Of a DNA stretch of 6,741 nt, positions 1 through 6,397 are shown piece by piece. How positions within the stretch are numbered: the first letter of the stretch is position 1; each line of letters begins with the position of its first letter. Source of the DNA: Elusimicrobiota bacterium (GTDB lineage: Bacteria; Elusimicrobiota; Elusimicrobia; Elusimicrobiales; UBA9959). The notes beneath the pieces were generated by a model. The model saw only the letters and a list, made by a program, of their open reading frames with translations. It was not told the origin of the DNA and did no database searches. The stretch spans positions 1 through 6,741 of the forward strand of contig DAOWGR010000173.1 of assembly GCA_030637365.1 (NCBI GenBank), in the 5' to 3' direction. Position numbers and translations under genes: made by a program.

Positions 1-794
1 AGGCGGGCAAATTCTATCTGGCGGGGATGATATATGCCGAGCTCTTCCAAATACCAGTCGTATAGCGGCCTGTGGTCTTCAAATTCAAGCGTGCAAATAG
101 AATGGGTTATTTGCTCTATGGAATCTTCTATTCCGTGAGCCCAATCGTAAGTCGGATAAACTTTCCATTTATCGCCCTGTTTATGATGTGGAGCGCGCAA
201 TATTCTGTACATTACGGGATCGCGCATATTTAAATTGTTATGAGCCATGTCTATTTTGGCTCTCAGGGTTTTGGAGCCGTCGGGAAATTCTCCTTTTTCC
301 ATGCGCTCAAAAAGGCCGAGATTTTCCTCAACCGAACGGTTTCTGTAAGGACTGTCTTTTCCGGGTTTGCCGGGCATACCGCGGTTTTCCCTAACTTCAT
401 CCGCCGACAAATCGCAGACATAAGCCTTGCCTTTCTTTATAAGCTGAAGCGCAAGCTCATACATGCGCTCAAAATAATCGGAAGCGTAAAAAAGCCTGTC
501 TTCAAAATTTCCACCCAGCCATTTAACATCTTCTATAATGGAATTTACATATTCCTCTTCTTCTTTGGAAGGATTGGTATCGTCAAATCTTAAATTAAAC
601 TTGCCTTTATAGTCGCGCGCTATGCCCCAATTAAGGCAAATGGATTTCGCGTGCCCTATATGCAGATAGCCGTTAGGCTCGGGCGGAAAGCGGGTATGCA
701 CCTTAGCGCAATTTTTTCCCTCGGCTAAGTCAGCGTCTATTATTTCTCTTATAAAATTGGTCCTTACAGATTTCTCTTCCGTCGTATTTTCCAT
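1..794 (-). CDS. glnS: Glutaminyl-tRNA synthetase, N-terminal part (cut by window edge)
   Basis: Charges tRNA-Gln with glutamine in the cytoplasm (class I aminoacyl-tRNA synthetase). I translated it from the ATG at 792-794; 264 codons are visible and the frame stays open to the left edge, so roughly half of a typical ~550-residue enzyme is present. Visible landmarks in order: FPPEPNG (36-42), the class I HIGH signature in YLHIGHAKS (43-51), RFDDTNP (69-75), and SICTLEFEDHRPLYDW (232-247). The last is characteristic of GlnRS and distinguishes it from the related GluRS. The KMSKS region and anticodon-binding domains lie outside the window. No Shine-Dalgarno sequence precedes the ATG; see the promoter entry. 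GlnRS implies direct glutaminylation rather than sole reliance on the GatCAB amidotransferase route. Identity is secure. Confidence 0.97.
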   Translation of the reverse strand, partial: MENTTEEKSVRTNFIREIIDADLAEGKNCAKVHTRFPPEPNGYLHIGHAKSICLNWGIARDYKGKFNLRFDDTNPSKEEEEYVNSIIEDVKWLGGNFEDRLFYASDYFERMYELALQLIKKGKAYVCDLSADEVRENRGMPGKPGKDSPYRNRSVEENLGLFERMEKGEFPDGSKTLRAKIDMAHNNLNMRDPVMYRILRAPHHKQGDKWKVYPTYDWAHGIEDSIEQITHSICTLEFEDHRPLYDWYLEELGIYHPRQIEFAR

Positions 795-800
795 AAGACA

Positions 801-829
801 ATTATAGCAATTTTGAAATAGCGATTAAA
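801..829 (-). promoter_or_regulatory. Putative glnS promoter, possibly giving a leaderless mRNA
   Basis: On the minus strand a perfect TATAAT (801-806) ends six bases before the glnS ATG. A weak -35 candidate, TTTAAT (824-829), lies 17 bases upstream. Transcription normally begins about 6-8 bases after the -10 box, so the predicted start falls on or beside the A of ATG. No Shine-Dalgarno sequence occurs before the ATG, which fits a leaderless transcript. The -35 is poor and there is no direct evidence. Confidence 0.5.
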
Positions 830-942
830 TTTAAGCAAAAAGGGATTAAAAACTGTTCGTAGAAGACATTGTTTAATTTTTTAGTTGTCAGCTGTTTTAC
901 CTCTACCCTATCTACTAAACCCCACACCCTTTCTTTGTTGCT

Positions 943-975
943 AAAACCAATATGTCAAATTCCTATCGGACATTT
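943..975. repeat. Dispersed intergenic motif, copy A
   Basis: This copy reads AAAACCAATATGTCAAATTC followed by CTATCGGACATTT. It closely matches copy B at 2815-2847 (with small indels) and shares its first half with copy C at 5452-5469. Within copy A, ATGTC (951-955) and GACAT (969-973) form a 5-bp inverted repeat. The remainder of the 256-base divergent gap between glnS and the methyltransferase gene shows only the two promoters and no ORF. Confidence 0.45.
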
Positions 976-1028
976 CATTATTTTAAAAAGCGCGAAGCGG
1001 ATTAATAAAGTGCGGCATATCATTTAGG

Positions 1029-1044
1029 TATAATCTTTAAGGAG
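1029..1044 (+). promoter_or_regulatory. -10 box and ribosome binding site of the methyltransferase gene
   Basis: A perfect TATAAT (1029-1034) is followed by AAGGAG (1039-1044), six bases before the ATG at 1051. The -35 region (around 1006-1011, TAAAGT at 17-base spacing) is poor. A start 6-8 bases after the -10 box would leave a leader of only about 10 bases and would trim the Shine-Dalgarno. Either the leader is very short or the real promoter lies further upstream. The ribosome binding site itself is convincing. Confidence 0.5.
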
Positions 1045-1050
1045 ATAACT

Positions 1051-1815
1051 ATGCGTGTAAATGATTTTGACTTGGAAGCCGAATATTACGACTTGTTTGA
1101 AAGAAAAAATCAGCCTTTATTTGACTCAATCAATAATTTTTTGACGAAACTGTTTCTAAAAAACAAGGTTAAAACCGTTCTTGACGCGACATGCGGCACG
1201 GGAGCGCAGGCTATTCCTTTAAGTAAAAAAGGATTTCATGTACTCGGTTCGGATATCGGAAAAAGATTATTAAAAATTGCCGCGGCCAAAAGCAAAGGCT
1301 TGCCGAATATTAAATTTGCCCATGGGGACGCGCGGCGCTCAAAATACGGCAAATTTGACGCGGTTATTTCAATCTTAAATTCACTGGGCTATTTAACTAA
1401 AAATGATTTCAAAACGGCTTTGGCGAATATAAACCGTAATTTGCGCGGCAACGGATTATTAATTTTTGACAACACTAACAAAAGCTGCCTTGATCGCGGA
1501 AATTTTACCGCGGATAAACTAATCGACACTGCCGGCGAGAGCGCTAATGTCAAATTTATCAGATTTTCAAAATCAAAATACGATAAAAAGACGGGCATTA
1601 TTCTCACAAGATGGGAGACATTGATTCAGTGCGGCAATAAAAAACCGCTGACAAACAAAGGCTTATGGAAAAAACAGACATACTCATTGAAAGATTTGAA
1701 AAACATCTTTAAAGAAACCGGCTTTAAACTGGAAAAAATTTATGACCGGTCTTTAGCCGATTTTGACGAAAAAAGAAGTTTTTCGTATATGGTTGTGGCG
1801 AGAAAAACATCATAG
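1051..1815 (+). CDS. Class I SAM-dependent methyltransferase
   Basis: A 254-residue soluble protein with a Rossmann-like methyltransferase fold. Motif I, the SAM-binding glycine loop, is VLDATCGTGAQA (43-54). An acidic residue ends the second strand in GSD (67-69), where it would bind the SAM ribose. GDAR (92-95) and FDAVISILNSLGYL (102-115) match the later core strands, and LLIFDNTN (136-143) the strand-5 region. The N-terminal EYYDLF and the motif I context resemble the small-molecule N-methyltransferases, including glycine/sarcosine-type enzymes, but the substrate cannot be read from the sequence. The start is fixed by AAGGAG six bases before ATG. The next gene starts 30 bases after the stop and is probably co-transcribed. 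Confidence 0.9.
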   Translation: MRVNDFDLEAEYYDLFERKNQPLFDSINNFLTKLFLKNKVKTVLDATCGTGAQAIPLSKKGFHVLGSDIGKRLLKIAAAKSKGLPNIKFAHGDARRSKYGKFDAVISILNSLGYLTKNDFKTALANINRNLRGNGLLIFDNTNKSCLDRGNFTADKLIDTAGESANVKFIRFSKSKYDKKTGIILTRWETLIQCGNKKPLTNKGLWKKQTYSLKDLKNIFKETGFKLEKIYDRSLADFDEKRSFSYMVVARKTS

Positions 1816-1845
1816 TTCACAGACTCATGACGAGGGAGGAACAAA

Positions 1846-2763
1846 ATGGAAACGGCGGAATTTGACACGGATAATATCACTTCACAAAAAGGAAGGCTTG
1901 CGATAGTTACCGGAGCCAATACGGGCCTCGGATTTGAAACCGCTTTGGCTCTCGCGAAAAAAGACCTTAAAGTTATACTGGCCTGCCGAAACACGGCTAA
2001 GGCCGAAAAAGCGCAACACCATATCCTCAGAAAACTGCCAAACGCGGATTTGGAAATAATGCAGGTTGATTTAAGCCGCCTTAAATCCGTCCGTGATTTT
2101 GCCAAAAACTTTTTGTCTAAATATAATCATCTGGACATACTGATTAATAACGCGGGGATAATGGTTCCGCCTTATGCAAAAACGGAAGACGATTTTGAAA
2201 GCCAAATGGGCGCGAACTATTTCGGGCATTTTTTATTGACGGGTTTATTATTGAACACCATTGAAAAAACTCCGAATTCCAGAATCATATCGGTCTCAAG
2301 CCTTGCGCATAAAAAAGGGGAAATAAATTTTGACGATTTGCATTTTGAGAAGAAATATTCGCCAATTGGCGCTTACCGGCAAAGTAAATTGGCTTGTTTG
2401 ATGTTTGCCTATGAATTGCAAAGGCGACTTGAAAAAGCGAATTTTAAAACCTTATCGGTCGCGGCGCATCCGGGAGTCAGCATTACGGATATAGGAAGAA
2501 ATGTTTCAAAATGGATGTACAATATGGCGCGGCCGTTTATGCCTCTTGTTACGCATACGCCCGATAAAGGGGCTTTGCCCATCGTATATGCCGGAATTGG
2601 CGCGAACGCTCATGGCGGCGACTATTTTGGACCACAGGGATTTTTGGAAATGTTCGGTAAAACCGGAAAAGCGGATTCAACTCCTCTTTCCCAAAATAAA
2701 GAAATCGCAAAACGGCTCTGGGATATTTCCGAAGAACTGACAGGCATAAAATACTCTTTTTAA
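1846..2763 (+). CDS. Short-chain dehydrogenase/reductase, retinol-dehydrogenase-like
   Basis: A 305-residue NAD(P)-dependent oxidoreductase. The cofactor glycine motif is TGANTGLG (22-29). Arg48 in ACRN after strand 2 suggests NADPH preference. Asp75 in VDLS, NNAG (101-104), Asn124 in GANYFGHF, the catalytic serine in SVSS (149-152) and the YRQSK pair Tyr177/Lys181 complete a classical active site. Length, the TGANTGLG and CRN motifs and the AHPG segment (207-210) place it nearest the retinol dehydrogenase / WW-domain oxidoreductase / protochlorophyllide reductase-like group. Bacterial members act on varied and mostly unknown carbonyl or alcohol substrates. A strong GGGAGGA (1834-1840) lies five bases before ATG. 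It follows the methyltransferase gene by 30 bases, so a joint role in modifying a small metabolite is possible but unproven. Confidence 0.93.
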   Translation: METAEFDTDNITSQKGRLAIVTGANTGLGFETALALAKKDLKVILACRNTAKAEKAQHHILRKLPNADLEIMQVDLSRLKSVRDFAKNFLSKYNHLDILINNAGIMVPPYAKTEDDFESQMGANYFGHFLLTGLLLNTIEKTPNSRIISVSSLAHKKGEINFDDLHFEKKYSPIGAYRQSKLACLMFAYELQRRLEKANFKTLSVAAHPGVSITDIGRNVSKWMYNMARPFMPLVTHTPDKGALPIVYAGIGANAHGGDYFGPQGFLEMFGKTGKADSTPLSQNKEIAKRLWDISEELTGIKYSF

Positions 2764-2768
2764 CTTAA

Positions 2769-2794
2769 GCCGTTATAGGAAAATTTAAAACGGC
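2769..2794 (+). terminator. Weak hairpin after the dehydrogenase gene
   Basis: GCCGTT (2769-2774) and AACGGC (2789-2794) form a 6-bp inverted repeat with a 14-base loop, starting six bases after the stop codon. No T run follows on the plus strand, so it is not a classical intrinsic terminator. I saw no stronger one in the 136-base convergent gap. Confidence 0.2.
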
Positions 2795-2814
2795 CAAGTT
2801 ACAACAGCCGAAAA

Positions 2815-2847
2815 AAAACAATATATCAAATTCTTAATCGGGCATTT
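2815..2847. repeat. Dispersed intergenic motif, copy B
   Basis: AAAACAATATATCAAATT (2815-2832) is identical to copy C at 5452-5469. It continues CTTAATCGGGCATTT, matching copy A at 943-975 apart from small differences. It is preceded by ACAGCCG (2804-2810), a heptamer that also bounds the folded element beside copy C. Confidence 0.5.
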
Positions 2848-2849
2848 TC

Positions 2850-2865
2850 TTTTGCCGCCAAACTG
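2850..2865. repeat. 16-bp direct repeat, left copy
   Basis: TTTTGCCGCCAAACTG matches TTTTACCGCCAAACTG at 4259-4274 in 15 of 16 positions and in the same orientation. The two copies bracket the receiver-hydrolase gene, one in its 3' flank and one in its 5' leader. Confidence 0.5.
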
Positions 2866-2899
2866 CCTCACTGCTCATAATAAAATCCGCTAAAACTTT

Positions 2900-4244
2900 T
2901 CAAGAAGTTTTTAAATCCACGCAGCTCCCCTCGCAAGCGAATGAACAGGTCATGTTAGCGGACAACTTGGAAGCGAGATGAGAACAATACCGAGAATAGC
3001 TATCCATCATTTCATCGGTATGACTCGGATCGTGGTGAAAAAGAATAAGTTTTTTGATTCCGGCCTCAGCCCCAAACTTGATTACATCGTCAAAAGTGCT
3101 GTGCCCCCATCCCTTTTTTTTTCGCGTATTCTTCCTCGGTATATTGCGCTTCCCGTATGAGAATATCGCTGCCTCGGGCAAAATCCAATATCTCCGCGTC
3201 TTGATGCCGGGATATTTCATTATCGCCGCTCAATCTGCTAAAAACCTCATGGTCACCTATGTATGTTATAACCTTTCCCCGCGTCTCTATTCTAAAACCT
3301 ATACAAAGTCCCGGGTGATTAAGATGACGATAAGATACTCTGGCTCCGCCAATATCCATCGGCCCCGACATTTCCACAAAATTAATTTTTCCATTCATGC
3401 CGCCTAACGGAATCGGGAAATAATCCGATGCCATTGAACCGCTAAATATGCTTTGAAAACTTCCATGAGCTCCGCGAACACTGTATATGTTAAAAGAGTT
3501 TTTAGAGCTGTAAAGCGGAACAAAAAAAGGAAAACCCTGTATATGGTCCCAATGAGTATGCCCGACAAAAATATGCCCTTCTATCGGATTGCCGTCAAAC
3601 TCTTTCATAAGCCGGGCCCCAAGCTCCCTGATTCCGGTGCCGCACTCAAGTATTATCAAAAGCTTGCCGGCTCGAACCTCTATGCACGCGGTATTTCCTC
3701 CATAGCGCACGGTATTTGCGCCGGGGCAGGGACATGAACCTCGGGTGCCCCAAAAACGCACTTTCAAACCCTCCGCTTCCGGCTGGCGCGTATTTGAAAA
3801 TTGGAATACGGGCTTAAATAAATCGGCTTTTTTGCTTGAAAAAATATCTTGAGGCGCAATTGAAACATCTCTCTCCGATAATAATTTCCTAACGCCGGAT
3901 AATAATTTACCCGTATCAGAAGACTTCACTATATAGCAATCCGCTCCGGCTTTTTTAGCCTGCTCCATGTCGGCATCATATGATTTGGAGGATGTCACGA
4001 TTATCTTTATACCCGGAATTCCCTTGGGACCTTTAAGCAAAGAGCATAACTCCAATCCATGCATCCGCGGCATCATAAGATCCGTTACAACAAGAGCCGG
4101 CTTCCAACTTTGCGCCTTTTCCCACGCGTCTTGTCCGTCAAAAGCTTCCATTACCTCGTATTCTTCCGAAAGTATATCAAACGAAAGAGAACGAAGCAGT
4201 TCGTCATCATCCACAACCAGAATTCGTGTTTTTTTTGTATCCAT
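2900..4244 (-). CDS. Receiver domain fused to metallo-beta-lactamase-fold hydrolase, interrupted by a frameshift
   Basis: As written, the frame from the ATG at 4244 stops at 3090 after 384 residues. Removing one base from the A9 run (plus-strand T9, 3114-3122) gives a continuous 447-residue protein ending at 2900. Residues 6-123 are a CheY-like receiver: acidic cluster Asp12-Asp14, phosphoacceptor Asp55 in VVTDLMMPR, Thr84/Ser85 and Lys107. From about 161 comes a hydrolase of the RNase Z-like MBL branch: GTRGSCPCPG (166-175), VRYGGNTACIEV (179-190), metal motif HTHWDHIQG (229-237), LNHPG (308-312), Asp331 in YIGDHE, REAQYTEEEYA. After the shift come GWGHSTFDDV (378-387) and LFHHDP (401-406). 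Motif I has ECGTG where family members usually have Asp. Phosphorylation probably gates a cytoplasmic phosphoesterase; its substrate is unknown and no kinase gene is present here. GGAG lies five bases before ATG. Confidence 0.9.
3114..3122 (-). other. A9 slippery run at the frameshift point
   Basis: On the coding strand nine A follow GCG and precede GGGATGGGG. Read in frame this gives AKKKGMGAQHF and a stop. With eight A it gives AKKKGWGHSTFDDV, matching the conserved continuation of the family. Homopolymers of this length are known sites of RNA-polymerase slippage and also of sequencing or assembly indels. Confidence 0.85.
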
Positions 4245-4258
4245 AATTCTCCGGTTTG

Positions 4259-4274
4259 TTTTACCGCCAAACTG
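4259..4274. repeat. 16-bp direct repeat, right copy
   Basis: TTTTACCGCCAAACTG is the partner of 2850-2865. It lies in the predicted untranslated leader of the receiver-hydrolase mRNA, between the predicted transcription start and the ribosome binding site. Confidence 0.5.
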
Positions 4275-4322
4275 TTTAATCCCTGAATAAGCCTTAGGGG
4301 AACATTATTTAATATTTTAATT

Positions 4323-4350
4323 ATTCTAAACGACTTTTTAGCGCTGTCAA
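4323..4350 (-). promoter_or_regulatory. Strong sigma70-type promoter of the receiver-hydrolase gene
   Basis: On the minus strand TTGACA (4345-4350) and TAGAAT (4323-4328) are separated by 16 bases. This is a perfect -35 and a 5/6 -10. The predicted start near 4316 gives a leader of about 72 bases containing the direct repeat and the GGAG ribosome site. The promoter begins 11 bases beyond the stop codon of the GNAT gene, so the hydrolase can be expressed on its own. Confidence 0.7.
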
Positions 4351-4361
4351 AATAATTTCCT

Positions 4362-5300
4362 TTATACTTTCATGCAGGTATAAACGATTTTTCTTTTCAA
4401 ATTATTGATTCTTGAAACAACTCTTTCAGTTGACGATACTCCCATATATCGTTCAATTTTTTGCGACTTTAACCAAACAAACCCCTCATAATATAAATTG
4501 GAGGAAAAACCCTTGCCTCTGTGGGCGGAAAGAATGCCAATATTCGCAAGCAAACCCGTTTTTGATAAGGATTGTTCTATTGATATCGTAATAACACCGA
4601 TAAGAGCGCTCTTATGGTACAAACCAAAAGACATTTTTTTGAGGTTTTTGACTTGAAAAAAACTTAAAAATGATTTTTTAATATTCTTCACGGGCGTATG
4701 ATACATATCGGATGTTTTATCGGTTTTTAACGATTCTATCGCCACTTTTAAATACTTTTTTAAGTCCTTTTTCAAATCTATCGGCTTAATTTCATATCCG
4801 GCCGGAAGTTTTTCTTTTTTCTTGGATAAATAGATAAGAGAATCTTTAACTTTCGCGGATAAATAGTAAAACGCGAACTTAAATCCCTCTTTTTCATAAA
4901 GCCGGATTTTTTTATCTTCGGACGGAGGAATTAATATTTGAACTTTAAGATTTCGCTCCTTATGAAATTCCCTGGCTTGAGCGATAATTCTCCGCATATA
5001 ACCGTTATCAATCAAATCCGAATCCATCCAAAAAGGCTTCGCCAAAATTATTTTGCCGTCAAAATCATCTTTAACAACGCTTGAAGCCCACAACCACAAT
5101 ACTTTGTTATTTTCTATGCCATAAGAAACGAAATGCTTATTGCCATCATTATTTATAATCTTTTTTAACATCTTTGCCGTTTTCTTAATATCGGCATCGG
5201 AAGGTTTCTTTCCTTGAAAAATACGCTTCGTCTCCATGCTCATTTTATTTGCCAAATCAATCAGCAAATTGGGCGGAGCGCTCTTTAAATTTTTTTTCAT
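4362..5300 (-). CDS. GNAT-family acetyltransferase with two GNAT-like halves
   Basis: A 312-residue lysine-rich soluble protein. I chose the ATG at 5300 because AAGGTG lies six bases before it; the frame stays open to 5384, but that 28-residue extension comes from the upstream repeat element and lacks a ribosome site. The C-terminal half (about 168-312) carries acetyl-CoA motif A: ANIGILSAHRGKGFSSNLY (252-270), with Arg261, Gly262 and Gly264 in the pyrophosphate loop and Ser266 where Gly or Ala is usual. The N-terminal half ends in KIRLYEKEGFKFAFYYL (131-147), the typical last-strand pattern of a GNAT domain, but I see no R/QxxGxG/A loop before it, so this half is probably non-catalytic. Tandem GNATs include mycothiol synthase-like enzymes; the acceptor here is unknown. 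The gene lies 118 bases upstream of the receiver-hydrolase gene, which has its own promoter. Confidence 0.85.
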   Translation of the reverse strand: MKKNLKSAPPNLLIDLANKMSMETKRIFQGKKPSDADIKKTAKMLKKIINNDGNKHFVSYGIENNKVLWLWASSVVKDDFDGKIILAKPFWMDSDLIDNGYMRRIIAQAREFHKERNLKVQILIPPSEDKKIRLYEKEGFKFAFYYLSAKVKDSLIYLSKKKEKLPAGYEIKPIDLKKDLKKYLKVAIESLKTDKTSDMYHTPVKNIKKSFLSFFQVKNLKKMSFGLYHKSALIGVITISIEQSLSKTGLLANIGILSAHRGKGFSSNLYYEGFVWLKSQKIERYMGVSSTERVVSRINNLKRKIVYTCMKV

Positions 5301-5349
5301 ATATTTCACCTTTTTACAATCATCGGAAACATTGTTTGCTTTTTTTGTT

Positions 5350-5441
5350 ACAGCCGTTTGCGGCCTCGCTGCTTGCCCTTCCAAACTTGTGCTTCGTAAC
5401 TTTAGTGAAGAAATAGCCTTGGCGAAGGAGGGTCCGGCTGT
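5350..5441. repeat. REP-like folded intergenic element
   Basis: ACAGCCG (5350-5356) and CGGCTGT (5435-5441) form perfect 7-bp terminal inverted repeats around about 78 bases. Further in, CCCTTCC (5376-5382) can pair imperfectly with the GGAGGG at the right arm. Inside are two tiny hairpin cores 17 bases apart: ACTTTAGT (5399-5406) and GCCTTGGC (5416-5423). They sit in related units that differ mostly by transitions. The look is of a non-autonomous repeat element rather than a gene. It lies in the 5' flank of the GNAT gene. Confidence 0.5.
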
Positions 5442-5451
5442 TTGCCATATG

Positions 5452-5469
5452 AAAACAATATATCAAATT
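5452..5469. repeat. Dispersed intergenic motif, copy C
   Basis: AAAACAATATATCAAATT is identical over 18 bases to 2815-2832. It lies 10 bases beyond the right end of the folded element, so the two may belong to one longer mobile or regulatory unit. Confidence 0.5.
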
Positions 5470-5502
5470 TTCAGGAATTCTCTTAAAGGCGCGCGCCATT
5501 TC

Positions 5503-5532
5503 AAAAAAAAGAAGCCGCCTTAAGGCGGCTTC
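5503..5532 (-). terminator. Intrinsic terminator of the exported-protein gene
   Basis: Positions 5511-5532 form a perfect 22-base palindrome (GAAGCCGCCTT and its complement) giving a GC-rich hairpin. On the minus strand it is followed directly by eight T (plus-strand A8, 5503-5510). It lies 92 bases after the stop at 5625 and also insulates the GNAT gene downstream. Confidence 0.93.
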
Positions 5533-5624
5533 TCGACACAATACCAAAATCTTCGGAAAGAGCGTATTTATTCCCGCTTTTCAAATTCAAACTATCAACG
5601 CAAAAACTCGGCCAAACAAAATAA

Positions 5625-6197
5625 CTAATGAGAAAACGCGGGCAGAGTTATTATGGGAATATAAATTTCAATTTTTGTTATCTTTTTAGTTTCCTTATCC
5701 AGCTCAAAATCAATGCCCATCCTTTTGTAACTGGCCACAAGCTTATCTTCCGTAAAATACGCTTCTTCAGCCCTGCCATAAAACCTGATAATATCTTCCA
5801 AGCTGCATCCTATGTTCACATGAGTGCGGTCAAGATGCGCCTTTCTGGATTTAACGGTGATTTTTTTGACCATACCTTCATCGCAAACAATATCAATTCC
5901 GTTTTTATTGCCGCATTTAATTCCCTTTGGCAGCCGATTATCAACCCTGACAAGCTTATCGTCCATTATCAGAATCATGCCTATATATCTGCCTGACGCG
6001 TACGCCGTTTGCTCCGACCGAAACGCGTTTGAAACATTTTCATTAATCGGCGGCACCGGCGCCTTAATATCCATCGGCTGTATTGCCTGAATATTTGATA
6101 AACCCAAATCGGAAGAACCTTTCAGTTTCTCGGCATCAGGATCAAAGGCGAACACATTTCCGCTCATACCTATCAAAATCACCATTATCAGTTTCAT
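5625..6197 (-). CDS. Small exported protein of unknown function
   Basis: A 190-residue protein. The ATG at 6197 is chosen because GGAGGGAG lies directly before it and because it begins a signal peptide, MKLIMVILIGMSGNVFA, with likely cleavage before FDPDAEK. The frame also stays open upstream to 6278, but that part lacks a ribosome site. The mature protein would lie in the periplasm or outside the cell. It has a proline-containing linker (about 35-55), then a beta-rich region with Cys95 and Cys105 that could form a disulfide. The C-terminal module is GCSLEDIIRFYG (130-141) followed by GIDFELDKETKKITKIEIYIP (161-181). That pattern recalls small secreted modules where a G-x-S-x-x-x-V/I-x-x-x-YG helix precedes strands, but I cannot name the family. 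It has its own promoter and terminator, so it is monocistronic. Confidence 0.78.
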   Translation of the reverse strand: MKLIMVILIGMSGNVFAFDPDAEKLKGSSDLGLSNIQAIQPMDIKAPVPPINENVSNAFRSEQTAYASGRYIGMILIMDDKLVRVDNRLPKGIKCGNKNGIDIVCDEGMVKKITVKSRKAHLDRTHVNIGCSLEDIIRFYGRAEEAYFTEDKLVASYKRMGIDFELDKETKKITKIEIYIPIITLPAFSH

Positions 6198-6240
6198 ACT
6201 CCCTCCGCAATTTTTGAAAAAATTAATTTTCCAGTTATTA

Positions 6241-6269
6241 ATATTATAATGCCAAAAGCAAGTTTTCAA
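6241..6269 (-). promoter_or_regulatory. Promoter of the exported-protein gene
   Basis: On the minus strand TTGAAA (6264-6269) is followed after 17 bases by TAATAT (6241-6246); a perfect TATAAT (6243-6248) overlaps it at 15-base spacing. The predicted start near 6233 gives a leader of about 36 bases with a strong Shine-Dalgarno. Confidence 0.55.
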
Positions 6270-6397
6270 CAGCGGCAAAAGGCCTTCATTTTACGGCTTT
6301 TTATCCTATGCTTAAATAGGCCCTTAGCCCATGAAAAACCTTCTTCATAATAAAGCTCGCGCACATATAATGTGGCAGACAGCTCTTGATTTGTCAA
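6266..6397 (-). other. Short reading frame (43 codons) overlapping a TTGACA site
   Basis: Read from a TTG at 6395-6397, the minus strand encodes MTNQELSATLYVRELYYEEG then FSWAKGLFKHRIKSRKMKAF and CRC before TGA at 6266. A GTG start 11 codons later is the alternative. Composition is protein-like: an aromatic and acidic first half and a very basic tail. There is no Shine-Dalgarno, and the TTG is part of a perfect TTGACA (6392-6397), so coding and promoter readings compete. It could be a gene remnant, a small peptide or chance. I do not recognise it. Confidence 0.2.
6367..6397 (-). promoter_or_regulatory. TTGACA-containing promoter-like site
   Basis: A perfect -35 TTGACA (6392-6397) on the minus strand is followed after 19 bases by CATTAT (6367-6372), a 4/6 -10 with long spacing. 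It could drive a longer upstream transcript of the exported-protein gene. Only the -35 is convincing. Confidence 0.3.

Noticed and set aside
240..593. 117-codon plus-strand frame
   Set aside because: It is antisense to the securely identified glnS coding region and shows no recognisable protein features.
2889..2911. AAAACTT/AAGTTTT inverted repeat at the stop codon of the receiver-hydrolase gene
   Set aside because: The stem is nearly all A-T with one G-C pair. Although T residues follow on the plus strand, it is too weak to call a terminator.
3453..4290. Several plus-strand frames of 75-107 codons
   Set aside because: All are antisense shadows of the receiver-hydrolase gene; they lack ribosome sites and conserved motifs.
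5449..5523. 24-codon plus-strand frame beginning MKTIYQIFRN
   Set aside because: The nearest AAGGAGG is too far upstream (about 16 bases). The frame runs through the dispersed motif and ends inside the terminator palindrome of the opposite strand, so it is explained by those elements.
5320..5547. 75-codon minus-strand frame across the terminator and REP-like element
   Set aside because: It would be translated through a strong intrinsic terminator, has no ribosome site and has low-complexity composition. It is an accident of the repeat.
6198..6278. Upstream 27-residue extension of the exported protein
   Set aside because: It would bury the signal peptide, has no Shine-Dalgarno, and covers the predicted promoter.
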